Shown here piece after piece: positions 42,529 through 49,679 of a DNA stretch of 64,000 nt. The DNA lies in assembly GCA_016720425.1 (NCBI GenBank), contig JADKKQ010000001.1, forward strand, positions 744,001 through 808,000, written 5' to 3'. The position numbers were made by a program, and so were the translations under genes. The stretch comes from Betaproteobacteria bacterium. GTDB lineage: Bacteria > Pseudomonadota > Gammaproteobacteria > Burkholderiales > Casimicrobiaceae. Below the pieces are notes generated by a model, which saw only the letters and a program-made list of their open reading frames with translations, did no database searches and was not told where the DNA came from. Within the stretch, counting starts at the first letter, position 1; the number at the start of each line of letters is the position of its first letter.

Positions 42529-45162
42529 TCAGCCGACGACCACGTTGACGAGTCGTCCGGGGACGACGACGATCTTCCGGACGGTGGCGCCCGCGGCGTG
42601 TTTGCTCACCTCGGCGCTGGCGCGCGCCGCGGCCTCGATCGCCGCCTGGTCGGCGCCGGCCGCGACGACGAGCTTGCCGCGCATCTTGCCGTTGACCTGC
42701 AGCACGAGCTCGATCTCGTCCTGTTCCAGCGCCGCCGCGTCGACCTCGGGCCAGCGCGCATCGAGGAGGTCGCCCGCCTCGTCCGCGAAGGAGAGGTCGC
42801 GCCACAGGTTCCAGGTCACGTGCGGGACGACCGGATAGAGCACGCGCAGCAGGATCGACATGCCCTCGCGCAGCACGGCCGGCGCCCCGGCGGCATCGGT
42901 CGGCATCGACTCCAGCGCGTTCAGCATCTTGTAGCCGGCCGAGACCACGGTGTTGTACTGGATGCGCTCGTAATCGTAGTTGGCCTGCTTCAGCGTGAGG
43001 TGGAGCTCGCGGCGCGCGGCCTTGACCGGGCCGGCGAGCGCGCCGGCGGCGGCCACTGCGCCGGCACCGCGAATCGTCGCGGCGGTGGCCTGCGCGAACG
43101 CCCACAGCCGCTTCAGGAAGCGAAAGCTCCCTTCGACGCCGGCGTCCGACCACTCGAGCGTGGCCTCCGGGGGCGAGGCGAACATGACGAACAGTCGCGC
43201 CGTGTCGGCGCCGTAGCGCGCGATGAGGTCCTCGGGGTCGACGCCGTTGCGCTCCGATTTCGACATCTTGGTGACGCCGCCGTACTCGACGCTGGTGCCG
43301 TCCGGCAGCCGGCCGCCGCCGATGCGGCCGCTGGCGTCGGCGATCGGCATCACCTCGGACGGCGGAAAGTAGTCGATGCCGCCCCGGTCGTTGCGCCGGA
43401 AGAACGTGTGGTTGAGCACCATGCCCTGCGTCAGCAGCCGTGTGAACGGCTCGTCGAAGGCGACGAGGCCCATGTCGCGCATCACCTTGGTCCAGAACCG
43501 CGCGTAGAGGAGGTGCAGGATCGCGTGCTCGATGCCGCCGATGTACTGGTCCATCGGCATCCAGTAGTCGTTGCGCGCATCCACCATCGTCGGCGCGTCG
43601 GGGCACGCGTAGCGCATGTAGTACCACGACGAGTCGACGAAGGTGTCCATCGTGTCGGTCTCGCGCCGCGCCGGCTTGCCGCAGCGCGGGCAGGCGACGT
43701 CGAGGAAGTCCTCGCGCTTGCCCAGCGGGTTGCCGCTGCCGTCGGGCACGCAGTCCTCGGGCAGCACCACCGGCAGGTCGCGATCCGGCACCGGGACCTC
43801 GCCGCAGTCGGCGCAGTGGACGATCGGGATCGGCGTGCCCCAGTAGCGCTGGCGCGAGATGCCCCAGTCGCGCAGCCGGTAGGTCGTCCGCTTCTCGCCC
43901 AGCCCCTTGGCGGCGAGGTCGGCGGCGATGGCGTCGACGGCGGCGCCGTAGGCGAGCCCGTCGTACTTGCCGGAATTGATGCAGCGACCGCGCGCCTTGT
44001 CCTCGTACCACGGCGCCCACGCGGTGTCGGAGAACGCCTCGCCGTCGACGGCGACGACCTGCCGGATCGCGAGGCCGTACTTCAGCGCGAACGCGAAGTC
44101 GCGCTCGTCGTGCGCGGGCACGCCCATCACCGCGCCGTCGCCGTAGCCCAGCAGCACGTAGTTGCCGACCCACACGGCGACCTTCTCGCCGGTCAGGGGG
44201 TGGGTGACGAAAAGGCCCGTGGGCATGCCCTTCTTTTCCATCGTCGCGAGGTCGGCCTCGGCGACGCTGCCGTGCCGGCACTCGTCGATGAACGCCGAGA
44301 GCGCCGGATTGCTGCGCGCGGCGTGGAGCGCGAGCGGGTGCTCGGCGGCCACGGCGCAGAACGTCACGCCCATGATCGTGTCGGCACGCGTGGTGAACAC
44401 GTACATCCGGCCGTCGCCGATCGGCGCGCCGTCTTCGTCGCGGATGTCGTGCAGGAAGGCGAAGCGCACGCCCTGGCTCTTGCCGATCCAGTTCGCCTGC
44501 ATCGTCTTCACGCGCTCGGGCCAGCCGGGCATCCGGTCGAGAGTCGCGAGCAGCTCCTCCGCGTAGTCGGTGATCCGGAGGTAGTAGCCGGGGATCTCGC
44601 GCTTCTCGACCACCGCGCCGGTGCGCCAACCGCGGCCGTCGATCACCTGCTCGTTGGCGAGCACCGTCTGGTCGACCGGATCCCAGTTGACGACCTGTGT
44701 CTTGCGGTAGGCGATGCCCTTTTCCAGCATCCGCAGGAACAGCCACTGGTTCCACTTGTAGTACGCCGGGTCGCAGGCGGCGACCTCGCGCGACCAGTCG
44801 ATCGCGAGCCCCATCGCCTGCATCTGGCCCTTCATGTAGGCGATGTTCTCGTAGGTCCACTGCGCCGGCGGCACGCCGTTCTTCATCGCGGCGTTTTCGG
44901 CCGGCAGGCCGAAGGCGTCCCAACCCATCGGCATCAGCACGTTGTAGCCCTGCATGCGCAGCTGCCGGACCATCACGTCGTTGATCGTGTAGTTGCGCAC
45001 GTGGCCCATGTGCAGCCGGCCCGACGGGTAGGGCAGCATCGAGACGCAGTAGAACTTGCCCTTGGGGAAGCGCGGGTCGTTCTCGCGGGCGCCGTACGCG
45101 TCGACGGCGTTCCAGTGCGCCCGGGCGGCGGCTTCGATTTCGGCGGGATTGAATGGCTTCAT
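42529..45162 (-). CDS. leuS: Leucyl-tRNA synthetase
   Basis: The 877-residue class I synthetase charges tRNA-Leu. Visible are the HIGH motif in MLPYPSGRLHMGHVRNYTINDV (around 42-51), the zinc/knuckle and CP1 editing domain with THPLTGEKVAVWVGNYVL and GVPAHDERDFAFA, DSSWYYMRYACPD, and the KMSKS motif in GGVTKMSKSERNGVDPED. It ends VRKIVVVPGRLVNVVVG. The start is ATG 45162 at the family N-terminus (KPFNPAEIEAAARAHW); the frame is open further upstream. It heads the leuS-lptE-holA operon; gene order is conserved in betaproteobacteria. Confidence 0.97.
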   Translation of the reverse strand: MKPFNPAEIEAAARAHWNAVDAYGARENDPRFPKGKFYCVSMLPYPSGRLHMGHVRNYTINDVMVRQLRMQGYNVLMPMGWDAFGLPAENAAMKNGVPPAQWTYENIAYMKGQMQAMGLAIDWSREVAACDPAYYKWNQWLFLRMLEKGIAYRKTQVVNWDPVDQTVLANEQVIDGRGWRTGAVVEKREIPGYYLRITDYAEELLATLDRMPGWPERVKTMQANWIGKSQGVRFAFLHDIRDEDGAPIGDGRMYVFTTRADTIMGVTFCAVAAEHPLALHAARSNPALSAFIDECRHGSVAEADLATMEKKGMPTGLFVTHPLTGEKVAVWVGNYVLLGYGDGAVMGVPAHDERDFAFALKYGLAIRQVVAVDGEAFSDTAWAPWYEDKARGRCINSGKYDGLAYGAAVDAIAADLAAKGLGEKRTTYRLRDWGISRQRYWGTPIPIVHCADCGEVPVPDRDLPVVLPEDCVPDGSGNPLGKREDFLDVACPRCGKPARRETDTMDTFVDSSWYYMRYACPDAPTMVDARNDYWMPMDQYIGGIEHAILHLLYARFWTKVMRDMGLVAFDEPFTRLLTQGMVLNHTFFRRNDRGGIDYFPPSEVMPIADASGRIGGGRLPDGTSVEYGGVTKMSKSERNGVDPEDLIARYGADTARLFVMFASPPEATLEWSDAGVEGSFRFLKRLWAFAQATAATIRGAGAVAAAGALAGPVKAARRELHLTLKQANYDYERIQYNTVVSAGYKMLNALESMPTDAAGAPAVLREGMSILLRVLYPVVPHVTWNLWRDLSFADEAGDLLDARWPEVDAAALEQDEIELVLQVNGKMRGKLVVAAGADQAAIEAAARASAEVSKHAAGATVRKIVVVPGRLVNVVVG

Positions 45163-45260
45163 GGCGAGGGGGGACGGCGACGGTGCGGCCGCGGCGTCCG
45201 GTCCGGAGGGCGCAAACCGCCGATTATACCGGCGCGGGCCGGACGCCTCGGGAGGGACGG

Positions 45261-45836
45261 TCAGCCCGTGCCGACGCCGGCGACCAGTGCGTACGCGCCC
45301 AGCGCCGCGAACAGCAGCGCGGCGCAGATGCGCACCGCCTTGAAGGGGATGCGCGCCGACGCCGCCTTGCCGACCAGCACCACCGGCACGTTGGCGATCA
45401 GCATGCCGAGCGTCGTGCCGACGACGACCGCGGCGAGCGAGGCGAACTTGGCGGCCAGGACGACCGTCGCGACCTGTGTCTTGTCGCCCATCTCCGCCAG
45501 GAAGAAGGCGACGACGGTGATGCCGAACACGCCCCAGCGCGATGCCGGCGGGGGCCGATCGCCGTCGTCCAGCGTGTCCGGTTTCAGCGCCCACAGCGCC
45601 ACCGCGAAGAACGACAGCGCCACCGCCCAGCGCAGGTACTCGGCCGGGACGGCGCCCTGGATCAGGTTGCCGACGTAGCCGGCCAGCGAGTGGTTCGCCA
45701 TGGTCGCGACGAAGATGCCGGCGATGATCGGCAGCGGCCGCTGGAAACGGGCGGCGAGCACCAGCGCGAGCAACTGGGTCTTGTCGCCGATTTCGCCCAG
45801 AGCGACGACGGCGGTCGAGACGAGGAAGGCTTCCAC
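45261..45836 (-). CDS. GDT1/TMEM165-family manganese exporter, GTG start
   Basis: The 191-residue membrane protein has six TM helices in two repeats. Each repeat carries the family motif E-x-G-D-K-T: ALGEIGDKTQLLALVLAARF near 12-20 and FLAEMGDKTQVATVVLAAKF in the second half. These residues line a cation/proton exchange path, and bacterial members export Mn2+. The frame is open to 45878 (also GTG), but the family starts at the residues EAFLVSTAVVALGE, so GTG 45836 is chosen. A manganese (yybP-ykoY) riboswitch precedes it, which supports the Mn2+ assignment. Confidence 0.9.
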   Translation of the reverse strand: MEAFLVSTAVVALGEIGDKTQLLALVLAARFQRPLPIIAGIFVATMANHSLAGYVGNLIQGAVPAEYLRWAVALSFFAVALWALKPDTLDDGDRPPPASRWGVFGITVVAFFLAEMGDKTQVATVVLAAKFASLAAVVVGTTLGMLIANVPVVLVGKAASARIPFKAVRICAALLFAALGAYALVAGVGTG

Positions 45837-45911
45837 GGGGACTTTCGGGAGTCGGATGCCGACGGGCCAGCGGCGCACGCGCCGCCATCCAACCCCGGGT
45901 CAAAGGGCGCG

Positions 45912-46038
45912 TCGCCGATGGTCTCGCCAGAAGCCGCGCCGCGCGCGGTGCCGGATGCGCCATGGCCGGAAACGCGGGCCAAGCATGTTGACGCATCCCC
46001 CTCGTCACCGAGGGCGGCTACTCCCCAAGGGAAGCGGC
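45912..46038 (-). ncRNA. yybP-ykoY manganese riboswitch
   Basis: On the minus strand the leader contains the conserved yybP-ykoY blocks in order: TTGGGGAGTAGCC; the hairpin CCCTCG-GTGA-CGAGGG; GTCAACATGCTTGGCC inside a long stem closed by GGATGCG/CGCATCC; and the distal GGCGAGACC that completes the ligand site. An extended -10 TGGTATCCT (TATCCT 46045-46040) sits just upstream. A GC hairpin GGCGGCGC-GT-GCGCCGC lies between the aptamer and the GTG and could mask the ribosome site. Known members turn on Mn2+ exporters when Mn2+ is high, in accord with the GDT1 gene downstream. Confidence 0.82.
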
Positions 46039-46084
46039 AAGGATACCAGACGCCGGCAGGCGCCCGGCGCGGCCGCGGTAGAAT

Positions 46085-46272
46085 GCCGGCGCACCCCGGG
46101 TCTTGCCGCCGGGAACCAAACCGGGCTCCGGGGTCACCAAGGGATGCAGGGGTTGCGCGGCGATGGGTTGTTGCGGCCGGCGCGGCGCCCCGTCCCGTTG
46201 CGCCGGCGGTTCGTCGCCCGCGCCCGCCTCACGACATCTCTTGCCACCGCCGCCCACCGCGTTCGCCTCCCG
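46085..46272 (+). other. Leader region of dsbD with possible structure, unassigned
   Basis: 188 bp between a candidate -10 (TAGAAT, 46079-46084) and the dsbD ATG. CCCCGG at 46094-46099 can pair with CCGGGG at 46128-46133, enclosing a GC-rich loop. I do not recognise a riboswitch class and no open frame here looks coding. The promoter lacks a clear -35. Confidence 0.35.
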
Positions 46273-48456
46273 ATGCCTTGCTCGTTTCCCCGGCGCCTCG
46301 GCGCCTTCACGGCCCGAACGCTCCGCGCGCTGACCGGCGTCGTCCTCGCCTGCGCGCTCGCGTGGCCGACGCTCGCGGCGGCCGAACCGGTGCGCACGCC
46401 GCGCGTCGAGGCGGAGCTGATCGCCGAGCGGACCGCGCTGGTGCCGGGCGAGCCGCTCACCGTGGCGTTGCGCCTGAAGATGATCCCCGGCTGGCACGTC
46501 TATTGGCTGAACCCGGGGGACTCGGGGCTCCCGACGACGATCGCCTGGGCGCTGCCCGGGGGCATCGCCGCCGGCCCGATCCAGTGGCCCGCGCCGCACG
46601 CGCTTCCCGCCGGGCCGCTGATCAACTACGGCTACGAGGGCGAGGTGCTGCACCTGGTCGACCTCCAGGTCCCGCCGGCGCTCCCCCCCGGCGCAACGCA
46701 GACGCTGAAGGCGCAGGTCGACTGGCTGGTGTGCAAGGAAACCTGCATCCCCGAGTCCGTCGAGCTCGCGCTGACGCTGCCGGTCGCGGCGGCGGCGGGT
46801 GCCGATCCGACCTGGGCGGCGCCCATCGCCGCGACCCGCCGCGCACTGCCCCGGCCGCTCGCCGGATGGCAGGCCAGCGCCGAGGGCCGGGGGGCGTCGA
46901 TCGCGCTGACGCTGGTGGCACCCGACGGCGCGGGCGACCCGGGCAAGCTGCGCTTCTTTCCGCTCGCCGAGCGGCAGATCGAGCCGTCGGCGCCGCAGAC
47001 GATGACCCGCGACGGCAACGCGTACCGGATGATCCTGCCGGTCGCCAACGACCTTGCCGGGCCGCTGCCGCGGCTGACCGGCGTGCTCACCGCCGCCAAT
47101 TCGCTGGGCGGTGGCGTGACGGCCGCGACCGTCGACGTCGCCCTCGCCGGCAGCGTCGCCGCGGGGGCGAAGCCGGCGCTGGCGGCCGCGCCCAAGCTCA
47201 ACCTGGCCCCGCCGCCGCCAACGCCGGACCTGACGCTCTGGCTGGCCGCGCTGTCGGCGCTGCTGGGCGGGGTGCTGCTGAATCTCATGCCCTGCGTCTT
47301 CCCGGTGCTGTCGATCAAGGTGCTGGGTTTCGCGACCCACCACGATCGGCCGTCGACGCTGCACCGGGAGGCCTTCGCCTATGCCGCCGGCGTCGTGCTG
47401 ACGTTCGTCGCGCTCGGCCTCGCGCTGTTCGCGCTGCGCGCCGCGGGCGAGCAGCTGGGCTGGGGCTTCCAGCTGCAATCGCCGGCGGTGGTGACCGCGC
47501 TGGCGGCGCTGTTTTTCGTGCTCGCGCTCAATCTCTCCGGCGTGTTCGAGTTCGGGCAGTTCGCACCGGCCAGCCTCGCCGGGCTGACGGCGAAGAACCG
47601 CACGCTCGACGCCTTCGCCTCGGGCGTGCTGGCGGTGGTCGTCGCCTCCCCCTGCACGGCGCCGTTCATGGGCGCGGCGCTGGGCTTCGCGCTCGCCGGG
47701 TCCGCCTGGATCACGCTGCTGATCTTCGCCGCGCTGGGCGTCGGCATGGCGCTGCCCTACGTGCTGCTGGCGTGGTTCCCCGGCTGGCGCCGGCGGCTGC
47801 CGCGGTCGGGACCGTGGCTCGGCCGGTTCAAGCAGCTGCTCGCCTTCCCGCTGTACGCGACGGTGATCTGGCTCGCCTGGGTGCTGGGCGCGCAGACCGA
47901 CAACGACGGCGTCGTCCGGCTGCTGCTGGCGCTGCTGGGCGTCGGCTTCGCGCTGTGGGCGTGGCGGATCGTGCGCGAGGGCGGGTCGCGACTCTGGGGC
48001 GCGGCGATCGCCGCGGCGACGCTGACCGCCGCGATCGTCGCCTGGCCGTTGCTGACGACGGGCACCGAGGCCCGGGCGCAGCCGCTCTCCGGCAGCGGCG
48101 CCGCGCCGGCGACCGAGGACGGATGGCTGCCCTTCGCCCCCGCCCGGGTCGCCGAACTGACCGGCGCCGGGCGCGCGGTGTTCGTCGACTTCACCGCCGC
48201 CTGGTGCGTGACCTGCCAGGTGAACAAGCGGCTGGTCCTCAACGATGCCGACATCCGCGGCGCCTTCGCCCGCAAGAACGTCGCGCTGGTCCGCGCCGAC
48301 TGGACCCGGCGCGACACCGTCATCACCCGGGCGCTGACGGCGCTGGGGCGCAGCGGCGTGCCGGTCTACGTTTTGTACCGTCCCGGCAGGGAACCCTTGC
48401 TGCTGCCCGAGGTCTTGCAACGACAGACGGTGCTGGACGCATTGGCGCCGCTGTAG
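46273..48456 (+). CDS. dsbD: Thiol:disulfide interchange protein DsbD (protein-disulfide reductase)
   Basis: The protein of about 727 residues carries electrons from cytoplasmic thioredoxin to periplasmic thiols. It has a signal peptide ending LAAAEP, and an N-terminal immunoglobulin-like domain with DWLVCKETCIPESV (Cys-x3-Cys). Then come about eight TM helices with the two membrane cysteines in GVLLNLMPCVFPVLSIKVLG and VVASPCTAPFMGAALGFAL. The C-terminal thioredoxin domain contains VDFTAAWCVTCQVNKR (CVTC at 645-648). The ATG at 46273 gives a normal signal peptide; the frame is open upstream. It is followed 61 bp later by an exported redoxin, a plausible electron acceptor. Confidence 0.92.
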   Translation: MPCSFPRRLGAFTARTLRALTGVVLACALAWPTLAAAEPVRTPRVEAELIAERTALVPGEPLTVALRLKMIPGWHVYWLNPGDSGLPTTIAWALPGGIAAGPIQWPAPHALPAGPLINYGYEGEVLHLVDLQVPPALPPGATQTLKAQVDWLVCKETCIPESVELALTLPVAAAAGADPTWAAPIAATRRALPRPLAGWQASAEGRGASIALTLVAPDGAGDPGKLRFFPLAERQIEPSAPQTMTRDGNAYRMILPVANDLAGPLPRLTGVLTAANSLGGGVTAATVDVALAGSVAAGAKPALAAAPKLNLAPPPPTPDLTLWLAALSALLGGVLLNLMPCVFPVLSIKVLGFATHHDRPSTLHREAFAYAAGVVLTFVALGLALFALRAAGEQLGWGFQLQSPAVVTALAALFFVLALNLSGVFEFGQFAPASLAGLTAKNRTLDAFASGVLAVVVASPCTAPFMGAALGFALAGSAWITLLIFAALGVGMALPYVLLAWFPGWRRRLPRSGPWLGRFKQLLAFPLYATVIWLAWVLGAQTDNDGVVRLLLALLGVGFALWAWRIVREGGSRLWGAAIAAATLTAAIVAWPLLTTGTEARAQPLSGSGAAPATEDGWLPFAPARVAELTGAGRAVFVDFTAAWCVTCQVNKRLVLNDADIRGAFARKNVALVRADWTRRDTVITRALTALGRSGVPVYVLYRPGREPLLLPEVLQRQTVLDALAPL

Positions 48457-48517
48457 GGCCCTGGAACAGGGCGCCGGTGCCGGCGGCAACGGCGCGATCA
48501 ACGCACAGGAGGCAGCG

Positions 48518-49117
48518 ATGGGCATTCGCACGACGATGACGGGACTGGGTCTGGCGCTGGCGGCGGGCGCGGCGCTGGCGCAGGTGCCGGGCGCGCCGGC
48601 GCCGGGGTTCACGATCAACGACACCGAGGGCAAGCCGGTGGCGCTGGCCGACTACAAGGGCAAGTACGTGGTGCTGGAGTGGACCAACCCCGAGTGCCCG
48701 TTCGTGCAGAAGCACTACGTCAGCAGGAACATGCAGGGCCTGCAGAAGGAGTGGGGCGACCAGGGGGTCGTCTGGCTGTCGATCAACTCGACCAACGCCA
48801 ACCATTCCGAGTTCAAGACCGGCGCGCAGATGGCGAACTGGATGCGCGCCCAGGGGGCGGCGCAGAAGGCGACGCTGCTGGACAGCAGCAGCGCCACCGG
48901 CCGCGCGTACGGCGCCAAGACCACGCCGCAGATGTTCGTCATCGACCCGACCGGCAAGGTGATCTACAACGGCGCGATCGACGACAAGCGCTCGGCCAAT
49001 CCGGCCGACGCCAAGGGCGCCAACAACTACGTGCGCGCCGCGCTGACCGAGGCACTGGCCGGCAAGCCGGTGACGACCGCCGCGACCTCGCCCTACGGCT
49101 GCAGCGTCAAGTACTGA
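48518..49117 (+). CDS. Exported redoxin (AhpC/TSA-like thioredoxin-fold protein)
   Basis: The 199-residue protein has a signal peptide (GLGLALAAGAALAQ) and a redoxin domain: APGFTINDTEGKPVALADYK, the active site VLEWTNPECPFVQKHY with one Cys, STNANHSEFKTGAQMANWMR, KTTPQMFVIDPTGKVIYNG and a C-terminal GCSVKY. It is probably a periplasmic peroxiredoxin-like thiol protein. The position directly after dsbD suggests it is kept reduced by DsbD. AGGAGG stands 7 bp before the ATG. Its last 34 bp recur at 52507-52540 beyond nirBD, a remnant of a second copy. Confidence 0.88.
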   Translation: MGIRTTMTGLGLALAAGAALAQVPGAPAPGFTINDTEGKPVALADYKGKYVVLEWTNPECPFVQKHYVSRNMQGLQKEWGDQGVVWLSINSTNANHSEFKTGAQMANWMRAQGAAQKATLLDSSSATGRAYGAKTTPQMFVIDPTGKVIYNGAIDDKRSANPADAKGANNYVRAALTEALAGKPVTTAATSPYGCSVKY

Positions 49118-49206
49118 ATGGGAGTCGCAGCGGCGACGCTTCCGCGGTGATGCGCTTCAGCGCGACCGCAGGCGCACGATCAGCAGCGCGTTGACCGCCA
49201 GCGAGG

Positions 49207-49383
49207 TCATCCCATCGCGAACCTGAGCAGCACTCCGGCGAGCACCGGCGTGGCTGGCATGACGCCCTTCTGCGCGTGCGTAAGCTGCAGGTCGTCGGCG
49301 GTCTGCACGCCCAGCGGACCGAGAATGACCCAGTCCATGAACGCGAGATTGAAGTAGAGAAATGCCGCCAGCAGCGCCGGTGC
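49207..49383 (-). pseudogene. Fragment of a nitrate/nitrite MFS transporter (NarK/NasA-like)
   Basis: The minus strand reads LLAAFLYFNLAFMDWVILGP, LGVQTADDLQLTHAQKG, then MPATPVLAGVLLRFAMG and a stop. This matches the first TM helix, loop and second helix of nitrate/nitrite transporters of the NarK/NasA group (consensus FLYFxxSFMxWVxLGPLGVxIAxDLxLxxxQKGLMVATPVLAGALLR). The rest of the transporter, about 350 residues, is missing. Shortly after the stop, MTSLAVNALLIVRL and a second stop may be its other end, implying a large internal deletion. Its position next to nirBD makes loss of a linked transporter likely. Confidence 0.7.
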
Positions 49384-49510
49384 GTGGCCGCCTCGGGGGA
49401 CGCGCTGTTGTGCACGATGACTTTCGCGTGATGGATCGGGATCGCGTTGCACTCGCAACGGGCATCGGGCGCGTCCGTCGCAGGCAACGGCGTCGTGATC
49501 GCGCCTCGAC

Positions 49511-49527
49511 CGCACACCAATGGTGCG
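49511..49527 (+). promoter_or_regulatory. NtrC-like binding site
   Basis: CGCACACCAATGGTGCG is a 17-bp imperfect dyad with the GC-N11-GC core of NtrC sites (consensus TGCACC-N5-GGTGCA). Its centre lies about 129 bp upstream of the expected sigma-54 transcription start, in the usual enhancer range. Confidence 0.5.
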
Positions 49528-49555
49528 TTGCATCATCGGCGCGGCAACATTTGGT

Positions 49556-49587
49556 GCGGCGTTCGGGGCCGCGTTGCCGAACGCCGC
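49556..49587 (+). repeat. Perfect 11-bp inverted repeat between enhancer and promoter
   Basis: GCGGCGTTCGG and CCGAACGCCGC are separated by 10 nt. The dyad lies 34 bp upstream of the -24 element. It may be a second regulator site or a leftover terminator from the lost transporter gene. Confidence 0.6.
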
Positions 49588-49621
49588 GCGGCACGCCCGG
49601 CAAATCGGGCGGATGCCGCGG

Positions 49622-49637
49622 TGGCATCCCGCTTGCT
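49622..49637 (+). promoter_or_regulatory. Sigma-54 (-24/-12) promoter of nirBD
   Basis: TGGCATCCCGCTTGCT has the -24 GG and -12 GC with exactly ten bases between them, matching the RpoN consensus TGGCAC-N5-TTGCW except for one base. It points at nirB, whose ATG is 43 bp downstream. This fits nitrogen-controlled assimilatory nitrite reductase expression through NtrC. Confidence 0.65.
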
Positions 49638-49679
49638 ACGCGAGTCTGATTCGACACGACTCGTCGGCAAGGAATCGAG

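Larger units (their letters stand above)
49118..49679. other. Regulatory and degenerate region upstream of nirBD
   Basis: 562 bp with no intact gene. It contains the minus-strand remnant of a nitrate/nitrite MFS transporter (49207-49383), an NtrC-like dyad (49511-49527), an 11-bp stem hairpin (49556-49587) and a sigma-54-type promoter (49622-49637) pointing at nirB. These are annotated separately. Confidence 0.6.

Noticed and set aside
46085..46140. A second riboswitch ahead of dsbD
   Set aside because: The sequence has one possible stem but no conserved blocks of a known class; it is listed only as an unassigned leader.
49531..49558. Second NtrC site (GGCAACATTTGGTGCGG)
   Set aside because: The GC-to-GC spacing is 10 rather than 11 bases and only one half matches.
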